The notes under the pieces are model-generated. The model worked only from the letters and a program-made list of their open reading frames with translations, was not told where the DNA came from and ran no database searches. Shown here piece by piece: positions 15,817 through 24,228 of a stretch of DNA of 32,734 bases. This DNA is from Solirubrobacteraceae bacterium (lineage in GTDB: Bacteria; Actinomycetota; Thermoleophilia; Solirubrobacterales; Solirubrobacteraceae), in contig JAUJPF010000033.1 of the NCBI GenBank assembly GCA_030447275.1, positions 1-32,734 of the forward strand, in the 5' to 3' direction. Within the stretch, counting starts at the first letter, position 1. Every line of letters begins with the position of its first letter. The position numbers were made by a program, and so were the translations under genes.

Positions 15817-17905
15817 GCCGCCCGTGGCGTCCGGCTCGGTCACCGCTCCACGTCCCCATCCGGCCGGCGCCCGTGGCGCCGCGCTCGGCGACCCGCCCAG
15901 CCGCTCCGCCGCGCTGCTCGTCCCGGGCGTGCTCGTGCTGCTCACCGCGATGGTCCTGTCGCTCTTCGAGGGGGGCTACACGAAGACCGTGTGGTACCCC
16001 CTGTCGCTGTTCGTCCTGGCCCTGCTCGTGCTGGTGCTCGTCGTGGCGCCGCCGGCGCGCGCGCAGCGGTCGCGCCCGTTCGACCTCGCCGTGCTGGCGT
16101 TCGGCGCGTTCACGGCGTGGTCGTTCCTCTCGATGCTCTGGGCCGACACTCCGGGCGACGCGTGGGAGGGCGCGAACCGCACGCTCCTGTACTGGATCGC
16201 CTTCACGCTGGTCGGTCTGAGGCCGTGGCCCGGCTGGGCCGCGCGCTGGGCGCTCGGCTTCGTCGTCGTCGGCGTCGGGGCAGTCGCGACCGGGCTGCTC
16301 GTCGACAGCGCCCTGCGCGACGACGCGAGCAGGCTCTTCGTCGAGGGAAGGATCTCCGACCCCTTCGGCTACGCCAACGCGACCGCGGACTTCTGGCTCA
16401 TCGCCTTCTTCCCGGCGGTGCACCTGGCCGTCGGGCGGGACACGCCCTGGCCGCTGCGCGGCCTGTTCCTGGGGATCGCGGTGCTGCTGCTCGACACCGC
16501 GATGCTGTCACAGAGCCGCGGTGCGGTGCTCGCCTTCGGCGTCGCGTCCGTCCTCTTCGTGCTCCTGCACCCGCGGCACTGGTCGGCGCTGCTCGCCCTC
16601 GCCGTACCGGTCGGCCTCGTCGCCATCGGGTGGGACGAGCTCATCGCGGTGCGCAACGCAGGCTCTGCCGCCGAGCTGGACGACGTCCTCTCCGAAGCGC
16701 GCGGCTTCATCGCCTTCACCGCGGTCGCGGCCGCGCTGGTCGGCACCGCCGTCGCCTTCGCGGACAAGGCCGTCCGCGACCGCGTACCGCCGTCGGCGCG
16801 CCGCACGCGCCTGGCCGAGAGGAGCTTCCTCGCGCTGGCGGGCGCCGTGGGCGTGGCGCTCGTGGTGGCGCTCGCGCTCTCCGGCGGCTGGATCAACGAC
16901 CGCTGGGACGACTTCCGCACGTCGAGCTACGACGCGGTCGAGGCCGGCGACACACGGCTCCTCGGCTCGCTCGGCTCGGGGCGCTACGACTTCTACCGCG
17001 TCTCGCTCGAGGAGTTCCGCGACCACGCGGTGGCCGGCGTCGGCGTCGAGAACTTCGCCGGCCCGTATCTGCGCGAGCGGCGCACGGAGGAGGCTCCGCG
17101 CTACCCCCACAGCCTGGCCTTCAGCGTCGTGGTCTCGCTGGGCGTCGTCGGTGTCCTGCTCTTCGCGGGCTTCCTCGCGGCCGCGCTGACCGGGTTCGCC
17201 CGCGTCCGGATGCGAGCGACGTCGGCCGAGCGGGGGCTCGCCGTCGGCGCGCTGGGCGGGTTCGGGATCTGGTTCGTCCACGCGCAGGTCGACTGGCTGT
17301 GGGAGTTCCCGGCCCTCACGCTGCTGGCCCTCGGTCTCTTGGCCATCGCGATCCGCGTCGACGACCGGCCGACGCTCGAGGAGCGCGCGACCTCCGGCGG
17401 GAGCCTCGGGGCGCTGCCCATGCGGGCGGCGGTCGGCGTGCTGCTGCTCGTCGGGGCGATCTCGCTGGCGCTGGCCGGGGCGGCGGCGCGCTTCGAGCGG
17501 GCCGCGTACGCGGAGCAGCGCACCGACCCGGCGTCGACGCTTTCGCGCCTCGAGCGGGCCGCCGACCTGGATCCGCTCAGCGCCGATCCCCTCCTGGCCC
17601 GCGCGGTCCTGCTGCGCCGCGGCGGCCGCAGCGCGGAGGCGCGGGCCGATCTGGAGGAGGCGATCGAGCGCGAGCCGGAGAACTGGTTCGCGCACTTCGA
17701 GCTGGCGCTGTTGGAGGGGAGCGAGCGCCGGTGGCGGCGCGCGGAGGCGAGCGCTCGGCGGGCGCTGGCCCTCAATCCGCGTCAGCCGCTGCTCTCGGAG
17801 CTCCAGAAGATGGTCGCGGCTAGACGGACGATCGATGCCGACGCCATCGAGCGAAACCTCGATGAGCAGCTTTCGTCACGTTTGCGCCCCTTCGATGTCG
17901 AGTAA
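15815..17905 (+). CDS. O-antigen ligase/polymerase-like membrane protein with C-terminal TPRs
   Basis: 696 residues (693 from the alternative GTG 15824). About twelve hydrophobic helices, with Wzy_C hallmarks TAMLSQSRGAVLAFG, DHAVAGVGVENFAGPYL and YPHSLAFSVVVSLGVVGVLL. After the last helix (about 545-565) come TPR-like repeats: ASTLSRLERAADLDPLSADP, RSAEARADLEEAIEREPEN and WRRAEASARRALALNPRQP. This membrane-plus-TPR form is common in actinobacterial and other Wzy-like proteins. It should polymerise or ligate polysaccharide on the outer face of the membrane. It is the second such protein in the locus, so the two may act on different chains or one may be the ligase. Start choice depends on whether the GGAG site or the TAAGGT box is used. 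Confidence 0.82.
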   Translation: MPPVASGSVTAPRPHPAGARGAALGDPPSRSAALLVPGVLVLLTAMVLSLFEGGYTKTVWYPLSLFVLALLVLVLVVAPPARAQRSRPFDLAVLAFGAFTAWSFLSMLWADTPGDAWEGANRTLLYWIAFTLVGLRPWPGWAARWALGFVVVGVGAVATGLLVDSALRDDASRLFVEGRISDPFGYANATADFWLIAFFPAVHLAVGRDTPWPLRGLFLGIAVLLLDTAMLSQSRGAVLAFGVASVLFVLLHPRHWSALLALAVPVGLVAIGWDELIAVRNAGSAAELDDVLSEARGFIAFTAVAAALVGTAVAFADKAVRDRVPPSARRTRLAERSFLALAGAVGVALVVALALSGGWINDRWDDFRTSSYDAVEAGDTRLLGSLGSGRYDFYRVSLEEFRDHAVAGVGVENFAGPYLRERRTEEAPRYPHSLAFSVVVSLGVVGVLLFAGFLAAALTGFARVRMRATSAERGLAVGALGGFGIWFVHAQVDWLWEFPALTLLALGLLAIAIRVDDRPTLEERATSGGSLGALPMRAAVGVLLLVGAISLALAGAAARFERAAYAEQRTDPASTLSRLERAADLDPLSADPLLARAVLLRRGGRSAEARADLEEAIEREPENWFAHFELALLEGSERRWRRAEASARRALALNPRQPLLSELQKMVAARRTIDADAIERNLDEQLSSRLRPFDVE

Positions 17906-17961
17906 CACCACGCAGTGTCGACTCTTCGTCCATCGGGTACATGCGCGCTAATGGGGCGGGG

Positions 17962-17967
17962 TACTAT
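17962..17967 (+). promoter_or_regulatory. Candidate -10 box (TACTAT) of the LPxTG protein gene
   Basis: TACTAT lies 66 bp before ATG 18034, giving a leader of about 60 bases. I see no clear -35. This is the best -10 match in the 128-bp gap 17906-18033. Confidence 0.4.
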
Positions 17968-17978
17968 CTGCGTGCCCG

Positions 17979-17994
17979 GTGCCATCGATGGCAC
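17979..17994. repeat. Perfect 16-bp palindrome in the leader of the LPxTG gene
   Basis: GTGCCATCGATGGCAC reads the same on both strands. It starts about five bases after the expected transcription start, so it could be an operator for a dimeric regulator or a hairpin in the 5' untranslated region. No other copy was noticed in the window. Confidence 0.6.
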
Positions 17995-18033
17995 ACGATG
18001 TTCGCCCAAGACTTTCCCGAAGAGGTCGCCTAG

Positions 18034-18348
18034 ATGTCCAAGACTCGTCTGATCGCCATGCTCACCACGTTCCTGCTCGCCGTGAGCGGGACGACCGCGT
18101 TCGCGCAGAGCGCGCCGAGCGCGCGCGGTTACGACGAATCGCTTGGCGTCCTCGGTGAGATCCAGTCCGAGGAGCCCACCCCGCCCTCGCAGCGCGAGGA
18201 GCAGCCCTCCACGCCCGCGCAGCCCGAGGAGCAGGGCAGCCTGCCGTTCACGGGGCTCGACCTCGGCATCGTCGCGCTCATGGGCCTCGCGCTTCTCGGC
18301 ACCGGCCTCGTGCTGCGCCGCACCACGCGCCGCGGCACCTCCACCTGA
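18034..18348 (+). CDS. Small LPxTG-type cell-surface protein
   Basis: 104 residues. An N-terminal signal peptide, KTRLIAMLTTFLLAVSGTTAFAQ, probably cut after AFA. The mature part is short, acidic and Pro/Glu-rich (SEEPTPPSQREEQPSTPAQP), ending in SLPFTG, a sortase motif. A hydrophobic helix follows (LDLGIVALMGLALLGTGLVL) with a basic tail RRTTRRGTS. After sorting, only about 50 residues would remain on the wall, so it is a linker-sized surface peptide; attachment or spacing of polymer is a guess. No sortase gene is in the window. ATG 18034 has AGAGG eight bases upstream (18021-18025). Own promoter and terminator suggest a single-gene transcript. Confidence 0.8.
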   Translation: MSKTRLIAMLTTFLLAVSGTTAFAQSAPSARGYDESLGVLGEIQSEEPTPPSQREEQPSTPAQPEEQGSLPFTGLDLGIVALMGLALLGTGLVLRRTTRRGTST

Positions 18349-18391
18349 TCGACGCCCCGGGCGCAGGTCGGGCGACATAGACACCTCTTCG

Positions 18392-18421
18392 CGAAGCCCG
18401 CGGCCCCGGCCGCGGGCTTCG
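18392..18421. terminator. Strong bidirectional terminator hairpin
   Basis: CGAAGCCCGCGGCC (18392-18405) and GGCCGCGGGCTTCG (18408-18421) are perfectly complementary over 14 bp. The hairpin stands between the convergent LPxTG gene (stop at 18348) and the sugar-phosphate transferase gene (stop at 18453). A short T-containing stretch (TCGTTGT) follows on the plus strand. It should end both transcripts. Confidence 0.85.
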
Positions 18422-18452
18422 TCGTTGTGGGGGCGGGTCCGCCGCGCCGCCG

Positions 18453-19943
18453 CTAGGAGGCCTGCGCGGCGGCGGGCACCGCGTCCAGCGCGGTGCGCGT
18501 GGGCGCGAGGATGAAGTCGACCGACGCCGGCTCGGCCGAGTACTGCGGGTCGGCCACCAGCGTGCGGAGGGTCTCGCCGAGGATCACGATGTTGAGCGCG
18601 ATCGAGCGGTGCTTGAGGTAGTAGAGGTCGTGGCAGACCTTCCACGCCGAGCCGATGTCGGAGCCGGCGTAGCCGCAGCGGACCTGGGCCCAGCCCGTGA
18701 GGCCCGGCTTCATGAGGTGGCGCCGCTGGTAGAACGGGACGACGCGCTCGAGGCGGTCGACGAAGGCCGGCTGCTCGGGCCGCGGGCCGACGACGCTCAT
18801 CTCGCCGCGCAGCACGTTGAGCACCTGCGGGAGCTCGTCGAGGTGCGTCTTGCGCAGGATCTGGCCGATACGCGTCACGCGGACGTCGTCGGCCGTCGCC
18901 CACTCGGTGTCGGCGCCCTCGCGCATGGTCCGCAGCTTGTAGATCGTGAAGGGCTTGCCGCCCTCGCCGATCCGGCGCTGCTTGAAGAAGACGGGACCGC
19001 CGTCGCGCCTGATGATCAGCGCGAGGACCCCCAGCAGCGGCAGGGCGAAGACCGCGGTGACCGAGGCGACCAGCAGGTCGAGGGCCCGCTCCCCCGGCAG
19101 CGCCTTGGCGCGGTACTTGGGGTGGACGATCCACTGGAACCAGGCGGCGTTGATCTCGGCCACGGCGACGTGGCCGAAGACCTCCTCGTAGAAGCCGCTG
19201 AGCTCGCGCAGGCGGACCGGGAGGTGCAGGCACGAGCGCGCCACCTCCTCGAAGACCGCCATCCGCGGCGGCTCGCCGGTCATGAGCAGCAGGTCGACGT
19301 CGTGGCGCGCGACGGCTTCGCCGAGCTCGTCGAGCGACCCGATCAGGGCGACCTCGCCGTTGGGCGTCGAGGGATCGTCGGCCCAGGTGATGCGGCCCAC
19401 GACCTGGTAGCGCTCGTCCTGCGCCAGGCGAAGCTCGCGCCCGAGGCTGTCGGTGGAGCGGACCGAGCCTATGACGGCCACGCGGACGGTCTTGAAGCGC
19501 ACGAGCCTCCGTCGCGCGAGGAAGCCGGCGACCAGTGACACGGCCACCGACACGGCGGCGATCGTCCAGACGTCGCCGACGCCGAGCCCGGGGAGGGCGT
19601 CAGCCGCCTCGGTGGCGAGCAGCAGCGCCGCGCCGAGCAGCGCCCCGCCGGCGCGCGCCAGGTTGCCCATGAACGGGAGGAGGTGCGCCCAGGCCGGCTC
19701 GCGGCCGATGATGAGCGCCCCGGCCAGCAGGGCGAGGACGGTCAGACCGGCAGCCTCGAACGCCGTGCTCTCGGCACGGGCCAGGAAGAACGCCAGTCCG
19801 CCGCCTGCGACAGGTCCCGCGACGCGGGCTGCGGCGACGATCCACCACGGGGCCCACGCCGGGCCCGGAGAGGTCCGGGCGCCAGCAGCGAGGGCTTCGG
19901 CGGGGGTCTGGGCGTCCGTCAGCGGGAGGTGCGCCGGCTCCAT
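18453..19943 (-). CDS. Polyprenyl-phosphate sugar-phosphate transferase (initiating enzyme, WbaP/CpsE family)
   Basis: 496 residues. The N-terminal half has several hydrophobic helices and a Rossmann-like CoA-binding-type segment ([20 protein letters not shown]). The catalytic C-terminal domain is the bacterial sugar transferase family (PF02397): [13 protein letters not shown] before the membrane re-entrant helix, [58 protein letters not shown] and [15 protein letters not shown]. It moves a sugar-1-phosphate from a nucleotide sugar to undecaprenyl phosphate and so starts the repeat unit. ATG 19943 is the first start in the real reading frame; the frame upstream is antisense to the FemAB-like gene. 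No Shine-Dalgarno site is obvious. It is monocistronic, ending at the shared terminator. Sugar identity (often glucose or galactose) is not decided. Confidence 0.93.
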   Translation of the reverse strand: MEPAHLPLTDAQTPAEALAAGARTSPGPAWAPWWIVAAARVAGPVAGGGLAFFLARAESTAFEAAGLTVLALLAGALIIGREPAWAHLLPFMGNLARAGGALLGAALLLATEAADALPGLGVGDVWTIAAVSVAVSLVAGFLARRRLVRFKTVRVAVIGSVRSTDSLGRELRLAQDERYQVVGRITWADDPSTPNGEVALIGSLDELGEAVARHDVDLLLMTGEPPRMAVFEEVARSCLHLPVRLRELSGFYEEVFGHVAVAEINAAWFQWIVHPKYRAKALPGERALDLLVASVTAVFALPLLGVLALIIRRDGGPVFFKQRRIGEGGKPFTIYKLRTMREGADTEWATADDVRVTRIGQILRKTHLDELPQVLNVLRGEMSVVGPRPEQPAFVDRLERVVPFYQRRHLMKPGLTGWAQVRCGYAGSDIGSAWKVCHDLYYLKHRSIALNIVILGETLRTLVADPQYSAEPASVDFILAPTRTALDAVPAAAQAS

Positions 19944-20023
19944 CGGATGTTCGTCGTGGGAAAACAGCGGCTCTATCCGCTTATCGGGCGGCGGCTCCGC
20001 CACTTTATCCCCGGCCGCACGGA

Positions 20024-20029
20024 TACGCT
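20024..20029 (+). promoter_or_regulatory. Candidate -10 box (TACGCT) of the second FemAB-like gene
   Basis: TACGCT is followed by ten bases and ATG 20040, at the long end of the leaderless spacing seen elsewhere. It lies in the 96-bp divergent gap 19944-20039; no clear box was found for the minus-strand gene there. Confidence 0.35.
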
Positions 20030-20039
20030 CGTCGCGGTC

Positions 20040-21428
20040 ATGGCCGTCGACGACGTGGTGAAGAGCGCTGGCGGGGTGGTCGTGCATCACGGCGAGGAAG
20101 CGTTTACCCGGTACCGGAACCGCTGGGACTCTCTTTCGGAGCGCTCCCCGAGTCCCTTCCTCACCCACGGATGGCTCCTGGCGTGGTGGCAGGCCTTTGG
20201 CCGCGGCCAGATGATGACGGTCGCGCTGCACGGCACCGACGGCGCCCTCAGGGCCGCGGCGACCTTCCAGCAGGCCCCGCTCGGTGGCCTCGCGGCCACC
20301 GCCAACGACCACAGCGGCGACTGGGACGCCGTCGCCGAGGACGACGCCGCCCGCGAAGAGCTCTGGGACGCCATTGCCGAGCTCGACATCCGGTACGTGA
20401 CCCTCCGCCACCTCCGGGCCGGCGAGGGCTCGCAGCGTGCAGCGCAGCGCGCGCTCGGCCGCGACGGGTTCCGCATCCATACGGTGGCGGGCAATCGCAG
20501 CCCGTACGTCGAGCTGCCCGACACGTTCGACGAGCTGCTGGGCGGATACAGCCGCAACCTCCGATCGCAGCTCGGCCGCCGGCGCCGGCAGCTCGAGCGC
20601 GAGGGGGAGCTTCGCTTCCGCGTCACGACCGGCGGCCCGTCGCTCGACGGCGACCTCGACGCGCTCTTCCGGGTCGAGGCGTCCGGCTGGAAGGCCCGCG
20701 AGGGAAGCGCGATCCTCGGCGATCCGAGCAGTGAGCGGCTCTACCGCCAGTTCGCGCACGCGCTGGCCGCGGAGGGGCGACTGCGCCTGTACCTCCTGGA
20801 GCTCGGCGGGACGGCGGTGGCCGGGGACCTGGGGTGCGCGATCGGCGACACGGGATTTCTCGTGAAGACCGGCTTCGACGAGGCGTGGGGCAAGCTGTCG
20901 CCGGGGCTCGTGCTGCGCGGCGAGGTGCTGCGGGCCTCGATCGAGGAGGGCCTGCGCGGCTACGACTTCCTCGGCCCCGACGACCCATACAAGCTGCGCT
21001 GGACCGAGGACGTGCGGCCGCGGGTCACGGTGCGCGGGTTCCGTGGCGCGGCGGCGCTGCCGGGGATGACCTGGCACCGCGCCGTGCGACCGGCTCTGAA
21101 GCGCGCGCGCCGCGAGCTCGCGGCGCGCCGCCCGCGTGGCGACCCGCCGGCGCCCGGCCCCGGACCAAGATCCGGCATGATCCCGCGGCGGGGCCGGCCG
21201 GCGTGTTGGGCGTCGCCGACCTCGTGCGCCCGTTGGCGCTCGCCCGGATCGGCTGCGCGGTCTTCGCCGAGCCGCACGCACCCGTGCGGCGCTCGAGGGG
21301 GGTCAGCGCTCAGATCCCGTGGGTCGATCACTGGGCGCATCCGGAGGGCGTCGTCGACGGGCTGCTGGACCACGCTCGCACGCTCGCGCAGCCGCCCGTG
21401 CTCTTTCCCCAGACCGACGGGGATCTGA
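20040..21428 (+). CDS. FemAB/BioF2-type acyltransferase (C-terminal end uncertain)
   Basis: From ATG 20040 the first ~360 residues are a clear FemAB-like double-GNAT protein: PFLTHGWLLAWWQAFGRG, YSRNLRSQLGRRRRQLEREG, FRVEASGWKAREGSAILGD, FLVKTGFDEAWGKLSPGLVL and GYDFLGPDDPYKLRWTED. It resembles the protein at 14707-15774 in architecture and probably acylates a polymer component. The frame has no stop until 21428, yet from about 21180 it reads Ser/Arg/Cys-rich text that overlaps the ATP-grasp gene in another frame. The natural end is probably near 21180, where a TGA exists at 21178-21180 in the adjacent frame; a one-base indel between about 21100 and 21178 would use it. I therefore trust 20040 to about 21175 and regard the tail as spurious. 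Confidence 0.8.
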   Translation: MAVDDVVKSAGGVVVHHGEEAFTRYRNRWDSLSERSPSPFLTHGWLLAWWQAFGRGQMMTVALHGTDGALRAAATFQQAPLGGLAATANDHSGDWDAVAEDDAAREELWDAIAELDIRYVTLRHLRAGEGSQRAAQRALGRDGFRIHTVAGNRSPYVELPDTFDELLGGYSRNLRSQLGRRRRQLEREGELRFRVTTGGPSLDGDLDALFRVEASGWKAREGSAILGDPSSERLYRQFAHALAAEGRLRLYLLELGGTAVAGDLGCAIGDTGFLVKTGFDEAWGKLSPGLVLRGEVLRASIEEGLRGYDFLGPDDPYKLRWTEDVRPRVTVRGFRGAAALPGMTWHRAVRPALKRARRELAARRPRGDPPAPGPGPRSGMIPRRGRPACWASPTSCARWRSPGSAARSSPSRTHPCGARGGSALRSRGSITGRIRRASSTGCWTTLARSRSRPCSFPRPTGI

Positions 21429-22351
21429 TGGCGGTGTCGCGCCACCGCGCACGCCTCGACGGCGCGGTGCGGATGCTGCTCGCCGACGCGGCGCTCGTCG
21501 AGGCCGTGGTCGACAAGACCGCGTTCGCGAAGCTCGCGGAATCGCTCGACCTCCCGGTCCCCCCGTCGCGCCGGATCGAGGCACACGCCATGACGCCCGA
21601 GGACGTCGGGGTGCGGCTGCCGATCGTCGTGAAGCCGCTGCTGCACGGCGCGACCGGATGGCGCGCGATCGGGGGCTCGGCCAAGGCGGTGCACGTCGAG
21701 TCCGGCGCCGAGCTGGCCGCGCTGTGGGAGCGGTTGGCCGCCGCACGGCTCCCCGTGCTCGCGCAGGAGGCGATCCCGGGCCCGGAGAGTCGGATCGAGA
21801 GCTTCCATGCCTACGTCGACGCCGCGGGCGACCTGGTCGCCGGGTTCACCGGGAAGAAGATCCGGACGTTCCCGCAGCGCTACGGCCACTCGAGCGCGCT
21901 CGTCCTGACCGACGCGACGGACGTGCACGCGCTGGGCGAGGAGGTCGTCGGCCGGCTCGGCGTCCGCGGCGTCGCGAAGGTCGACTTCAAGCGCGACGCC
22001 GGCGGGCGCCTGTGGCTGCTCGAGGTCAACCCGCGGTTCACGCTGTGGCACCACCCGGCGGCGCTGGCCGGCCTGAACATCCCGGCGATCGTCCACGCCG
22101 ACCTGTCGGGCGGGCCGCGGCCGCCCGTCCGGCGCGCGCGCCCGGGCGTGCGCTGGTGCGATCCGCTGCTCGACGTCCGCGCCGCGCGAGCGAGCGGCGT
22201 CGGGCTCGCGCACTGGGCGCGCTGGGCCGCAGGATGCGAAGCCGTGTCGGACTTCGCGTGGGACGACCCCCTGCCGCTGCTCGACCGCATCGCGGGCCGG
22301 CTGATCCGCCCCGCGCTCGCGAGGCGGCCCGGACGCGCGGCGACCGTCTGA
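21203..22351 (+). CDS. ATP-grasp carboxylate-amine/thiol ligase-like protein
   Basis: 382 residues from GTG 21203. A Rossmann-like pre-ATP-grasp domain begins VLGVADLVRPLALAR and continues through PPVLFPQTDGDLMAVSRHR. The ATP-grasp core follows: VVDKTAFAKLAESLDLPVPP, LPIVVKPLLHG, VLAQEAIPG, VAKVDFKRDAGGRLWLLEVN, with the EVNPRF metal-binding end. Members ligate carboxylates to amines or thiols; in polysaccharide loci they may attach amino acids to sugars, which would suit the FemAB-like gene upstream. The start is uncertain: the domain's first residues are conserved in this frame from about 21200, but no ATG is available, and ATG 21177 is in a different frame. An indel at the FemAB/ATP-grasp junction could explain this. 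The stop overlaps the next gene (TGATG). Confidence 0.82.
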   Translation: MLGVADLVRPLALARIGCAVFAEPHAPVRRSRGVSAQIPWVDHWAHPEGVVDGLLDHARTLAQPPVLFPQTDGDLMAVSRHRARLDGAVRMLLADAALVEAVVDKTAFAKLAESLDLPVPPSRRIEAHAMTPEDVGVRLPIVVKPLLHGATGWRAIGGSAKAVHVESGAELAALWERLAAARLPVLAQEAIPGPESRIESFHAYVDAAGDLVAGFTGKKIRTFPQRYGHSSALVLTDATDVHALGEEVVGRLGVRGVAKVDFKRDAGGRLWLLEVNPRFTLWHHPAALAGLNIPAIVHADLSGGPRPPVRRARPGVRWCDPLLDVRAARASGVGLAHWARWAAGCEAVSDFAWDDPLPLLDRIAGRLIRPALARRPGRAATV

Positions 22352-23187
22352 TGCGCTTCGCGGTCCTCGCCGACGTCCACGCGAACCTGCACGCGCTCGA
22401 CGCCATGCTGCCCCTGCTCGAGCGCGAGCGCCCGGACCGGTGGATCGTCGCCGGGGACCTCGTCGGCTACGGCCCCCACCCGGACGAGTGCGTGGCCCGC
22501 GTGCTCGAGCTCGACCCGCTCTGCGTGGCGGGCAACCACGACCTGATCGCGCTCGGGCGGCTCGGGGACGACCGGTGCATCCCGCTGGCGCGCGAGAGCC
22601 TCGGGTGGACGGCGGCGACGATGAGCGCCGGGACGCGCGCCGCGCTCGACGCGCTGCCGCTCCTCGCCGACGAGGGGGACGTCGTCGTCGCCCACGGCTC
22701 GCTCGACGACCCGCAGGAGTACGTCCGCGGCGAAGAGGCGGCGCTCGGCCAGCTCGGCCAGCTCGAGCGCCGGCACCCCGACGCCCGCGTGCTCGTGCTC
22801 GGCCACACGCACCAGCCGCTGGCGGTGACCGGCGCCGGCGCCCTCGCGACCAGCAGCGTCCCGCTCGCCGCCGGCGAGCGCGCCGTCCTCAACCCCGGCA
22901 GCGTCGGGCAGTCGCGCGAACGCGAGCCGCTGGCGCGCGCGCTGGTGCTCGATCTCGGCGCCGGCGAGGCGCGCTTCGTCCACACCGCGTACGACAGCGA
23001 GGCATGCGCGGCGGCGCTGCGCCTCCGCGGCCTCGACCCCATGTCGTGCCACGTCCCCCCCGCTCCGTTCCCGGGCGCGTACCGCCTGCGCCGGATGGCC
23101 CGCCGCGCGCTGCGGCGCCGGCCGCCGGCCGCCGGCTCAGCCGCAGGAGCCGCGCGAGACGCACGGGTCGACGACCCGCAGCCGTGA
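22351..23187 (+). CDS. Metallophosphoesterase, YfcE/MJ0936-like
   Basis: 278 residues with all calcineurin-like motifs in order: VLADVHANLHALD (DxH), VAGDLVGYGPHPDECV (GDxxxYG), VAGNHDLIALG (GNHD), VVVAHGSLDD (H), LVLGHTHQPL (GHxH), then LNPGSVGQSRERE. Such enzymes hydrolyse phosphodiesters or phosphomonoesters with two bound metals; physiological substrate unknown. ATG 22351 overlaps the TGA of the ATP-grasp gene, suggesting coupling. The last ~30 residues are Ala/Arg-rich and overlap the 3' end of the convergent secreted-protein gene by 51 bp, so the authentic C-terminus may be shorter if an indel lies there. Confidence 0.88.
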   Translation: MRFAVLADVHANLHALDAMLPLLERERPDRWIVAGDLVGYGPHPDECVARVLELDPLCVAGNHDLIALGRLGDDRCIPLARESLGWTAATMSAGTRAALDALPLLADEGDVVVAHGSLDDPQEYVRGEEAALGQLGQLERRHPDARVLVLGHTHQPLAVTGAGALATSSVPLAAGERAVLNPGSVGQSREREPLARALVLDLGAGEARFVHTAYDSEACAAALRLRGLDPMSCHVPPAPFPGAYRLRRMARRALRRRPPAAGSAAGAARDARVDDPQP

Positions 23188-24228
23188 GCGCCAGTCGACG
23201 GCGTCCGAGAGGTCGCCGACGTAGGCCGGCTTGCCGGTCTCCGGGTCCTCCCGCGCGATCCACCCCGCCTTGCGCGCGAACGCGACGAGGCGCGGCGCGC
23301 GGCCGAAGCTCGTGTAGGTCGTGTCGGACTGGGTCTGCACGGCCCACCCGGGCGGGCCGCCGGTGTCGCCGACGAACATGCCGTACTCGGCCATCGCGTG
23401 CAGCAGCGTCCGCGTCCACGGCGGGACGTCGAGCCGGTCGATCTCCCCCTTGCTCATGTCGAGCTGGACCCGCGCGCCGAGCAGCGGCGCGGCGCGGTCG
23501 TCGGTGCACCTGAGCGCGCGCCCGACCGCCGGGTAGACGTTCTCGCGGCCGTCGACGCGGGCGGTGCACGGCGTCGTCATGAAGAGCGCGTGGCGGATCC
23601 GGCCGGCCTCGAGCTCCTCCGGCCGGATCAGCCCGGCCAGCGTCCCGAAGCCGGCCGCGACCGCCTCCGAGCCCAGCCCGTTGCCGTCGACGCGGGTGCG
23701 ACCGCCCCACGCCGTGGTGATCTCGCCGCCGCCGCGCGGCTTGCGGGCGACCTTCCACATGTCCCACTCCTCGCCGCGCTCCGGGTCGACGACCGTGAGG
23801 TGGCCGTCGCCGCCGGCCGCGGGCCGGGCGTCGTCCGGGATCCGGATGCTCAGCCCCTCGAACGGACAGCGCCCCCACGAGCGGAGGCAGCGCACGGTGA
23901 ACTCCGGGTCGTCCGGCCGCGAGAAGTACACGGGCCGCCCGTAGTCGTTCGTGGTGTCGTGCATGCCCGCGTCGATGTTCCCGGGCCCCGCCGCGGTGAT
24001 CGTGCGCACGATCTCCTCCGACCGGGGGTCGAGCCGCGGGTCGTCGGGGATCGGCCGGTTGAACGGGCTGTCGTCGGAGTACGGCCGCCAGCACCCGGCC
24101 GGCCACGCCGGACCGTCGTCCTGCGACGGGATCTCCGTGCACTCGTTGTCGTCGCCGACGACGCGCTGCACGCCGAAGACCGCCAGGAGCACGAAGAGCG
24201 CCACCGCGGCGACGCGCGGAACCCTCAC
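23137..24228 (-). CDS. Secreted protein of uncharacterised family (paralogue of 13186-14710)
   Basis: 363 residues. The N-terminal hydrophobic segment VAAVALFVLLAVFGVQRVVG is a signal peptide or anchor. The rest aligns with the second half of the protein at 13186-14710: AGCWRPYSDDSPFNRPIPDD, DYGRPVYFSRPDDPEFTV, DARPAAGGDGHLTVVD, WGGRTRVDGNGLGSEAVA, RIRHALFMTTPC, LLHAMAEYGMFVGDTGG and VDWRSRLRVVDPCVS. Even cysteine positions near both ends agree. It lacks the Pro/Ala linker and the extra N-terminal domain. Family resemblance is to a broad secreted group of unknown function; a His in the HALFM motif is invariant in both copies. GTG 24228 overlaps the TGA of the HxlR-type regulator gene (GTGA), so it is co-translated with it. 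No frameshift is seen. Confidence 0.82.
   Translation of the reverse strand: MRVPRVAAVALFVLLAVFGVQRVVGDDNECTEIPSQDDGPAWPAGCWRPYSDDSPFNRPIPDDPRLDPRSEEIVRTITAAGPGNIDAGMHDTTNDYGRPVYFSRPDDPEFTVRCLRSWGRCPFEGLSIRIPDDARPAAGGDGHLTVVDPERGEEWDMWKVARKPRGGGEITTAWGGRTRVDGNGLGSEAVAAGFGTLAGLIRPEELEAGRIRHALFMTTPCTARVDGRENVYPAVGRALRCTDDRAAPLLGARVQLDMSKGEIDRLDVPPWTRTLLHAMAEYGMFVGDTGGPPGWAVQTQSDTTYTSFGRAPRLVAFARKAGWIAREDPETGKPAYVGDLSDAVDWRSRLRVVDPCVSRGSCG

Noticed and set aside
21428..22351. ATG 21428, overlapping the FemAB-frame TGA, as the start of the ATP-grasp gene
   Set aside because: It would remove a conserved pre-ATP-grasp domain that is clearly encoded from about 21203. The TGATG overlap is taken as coincidence.
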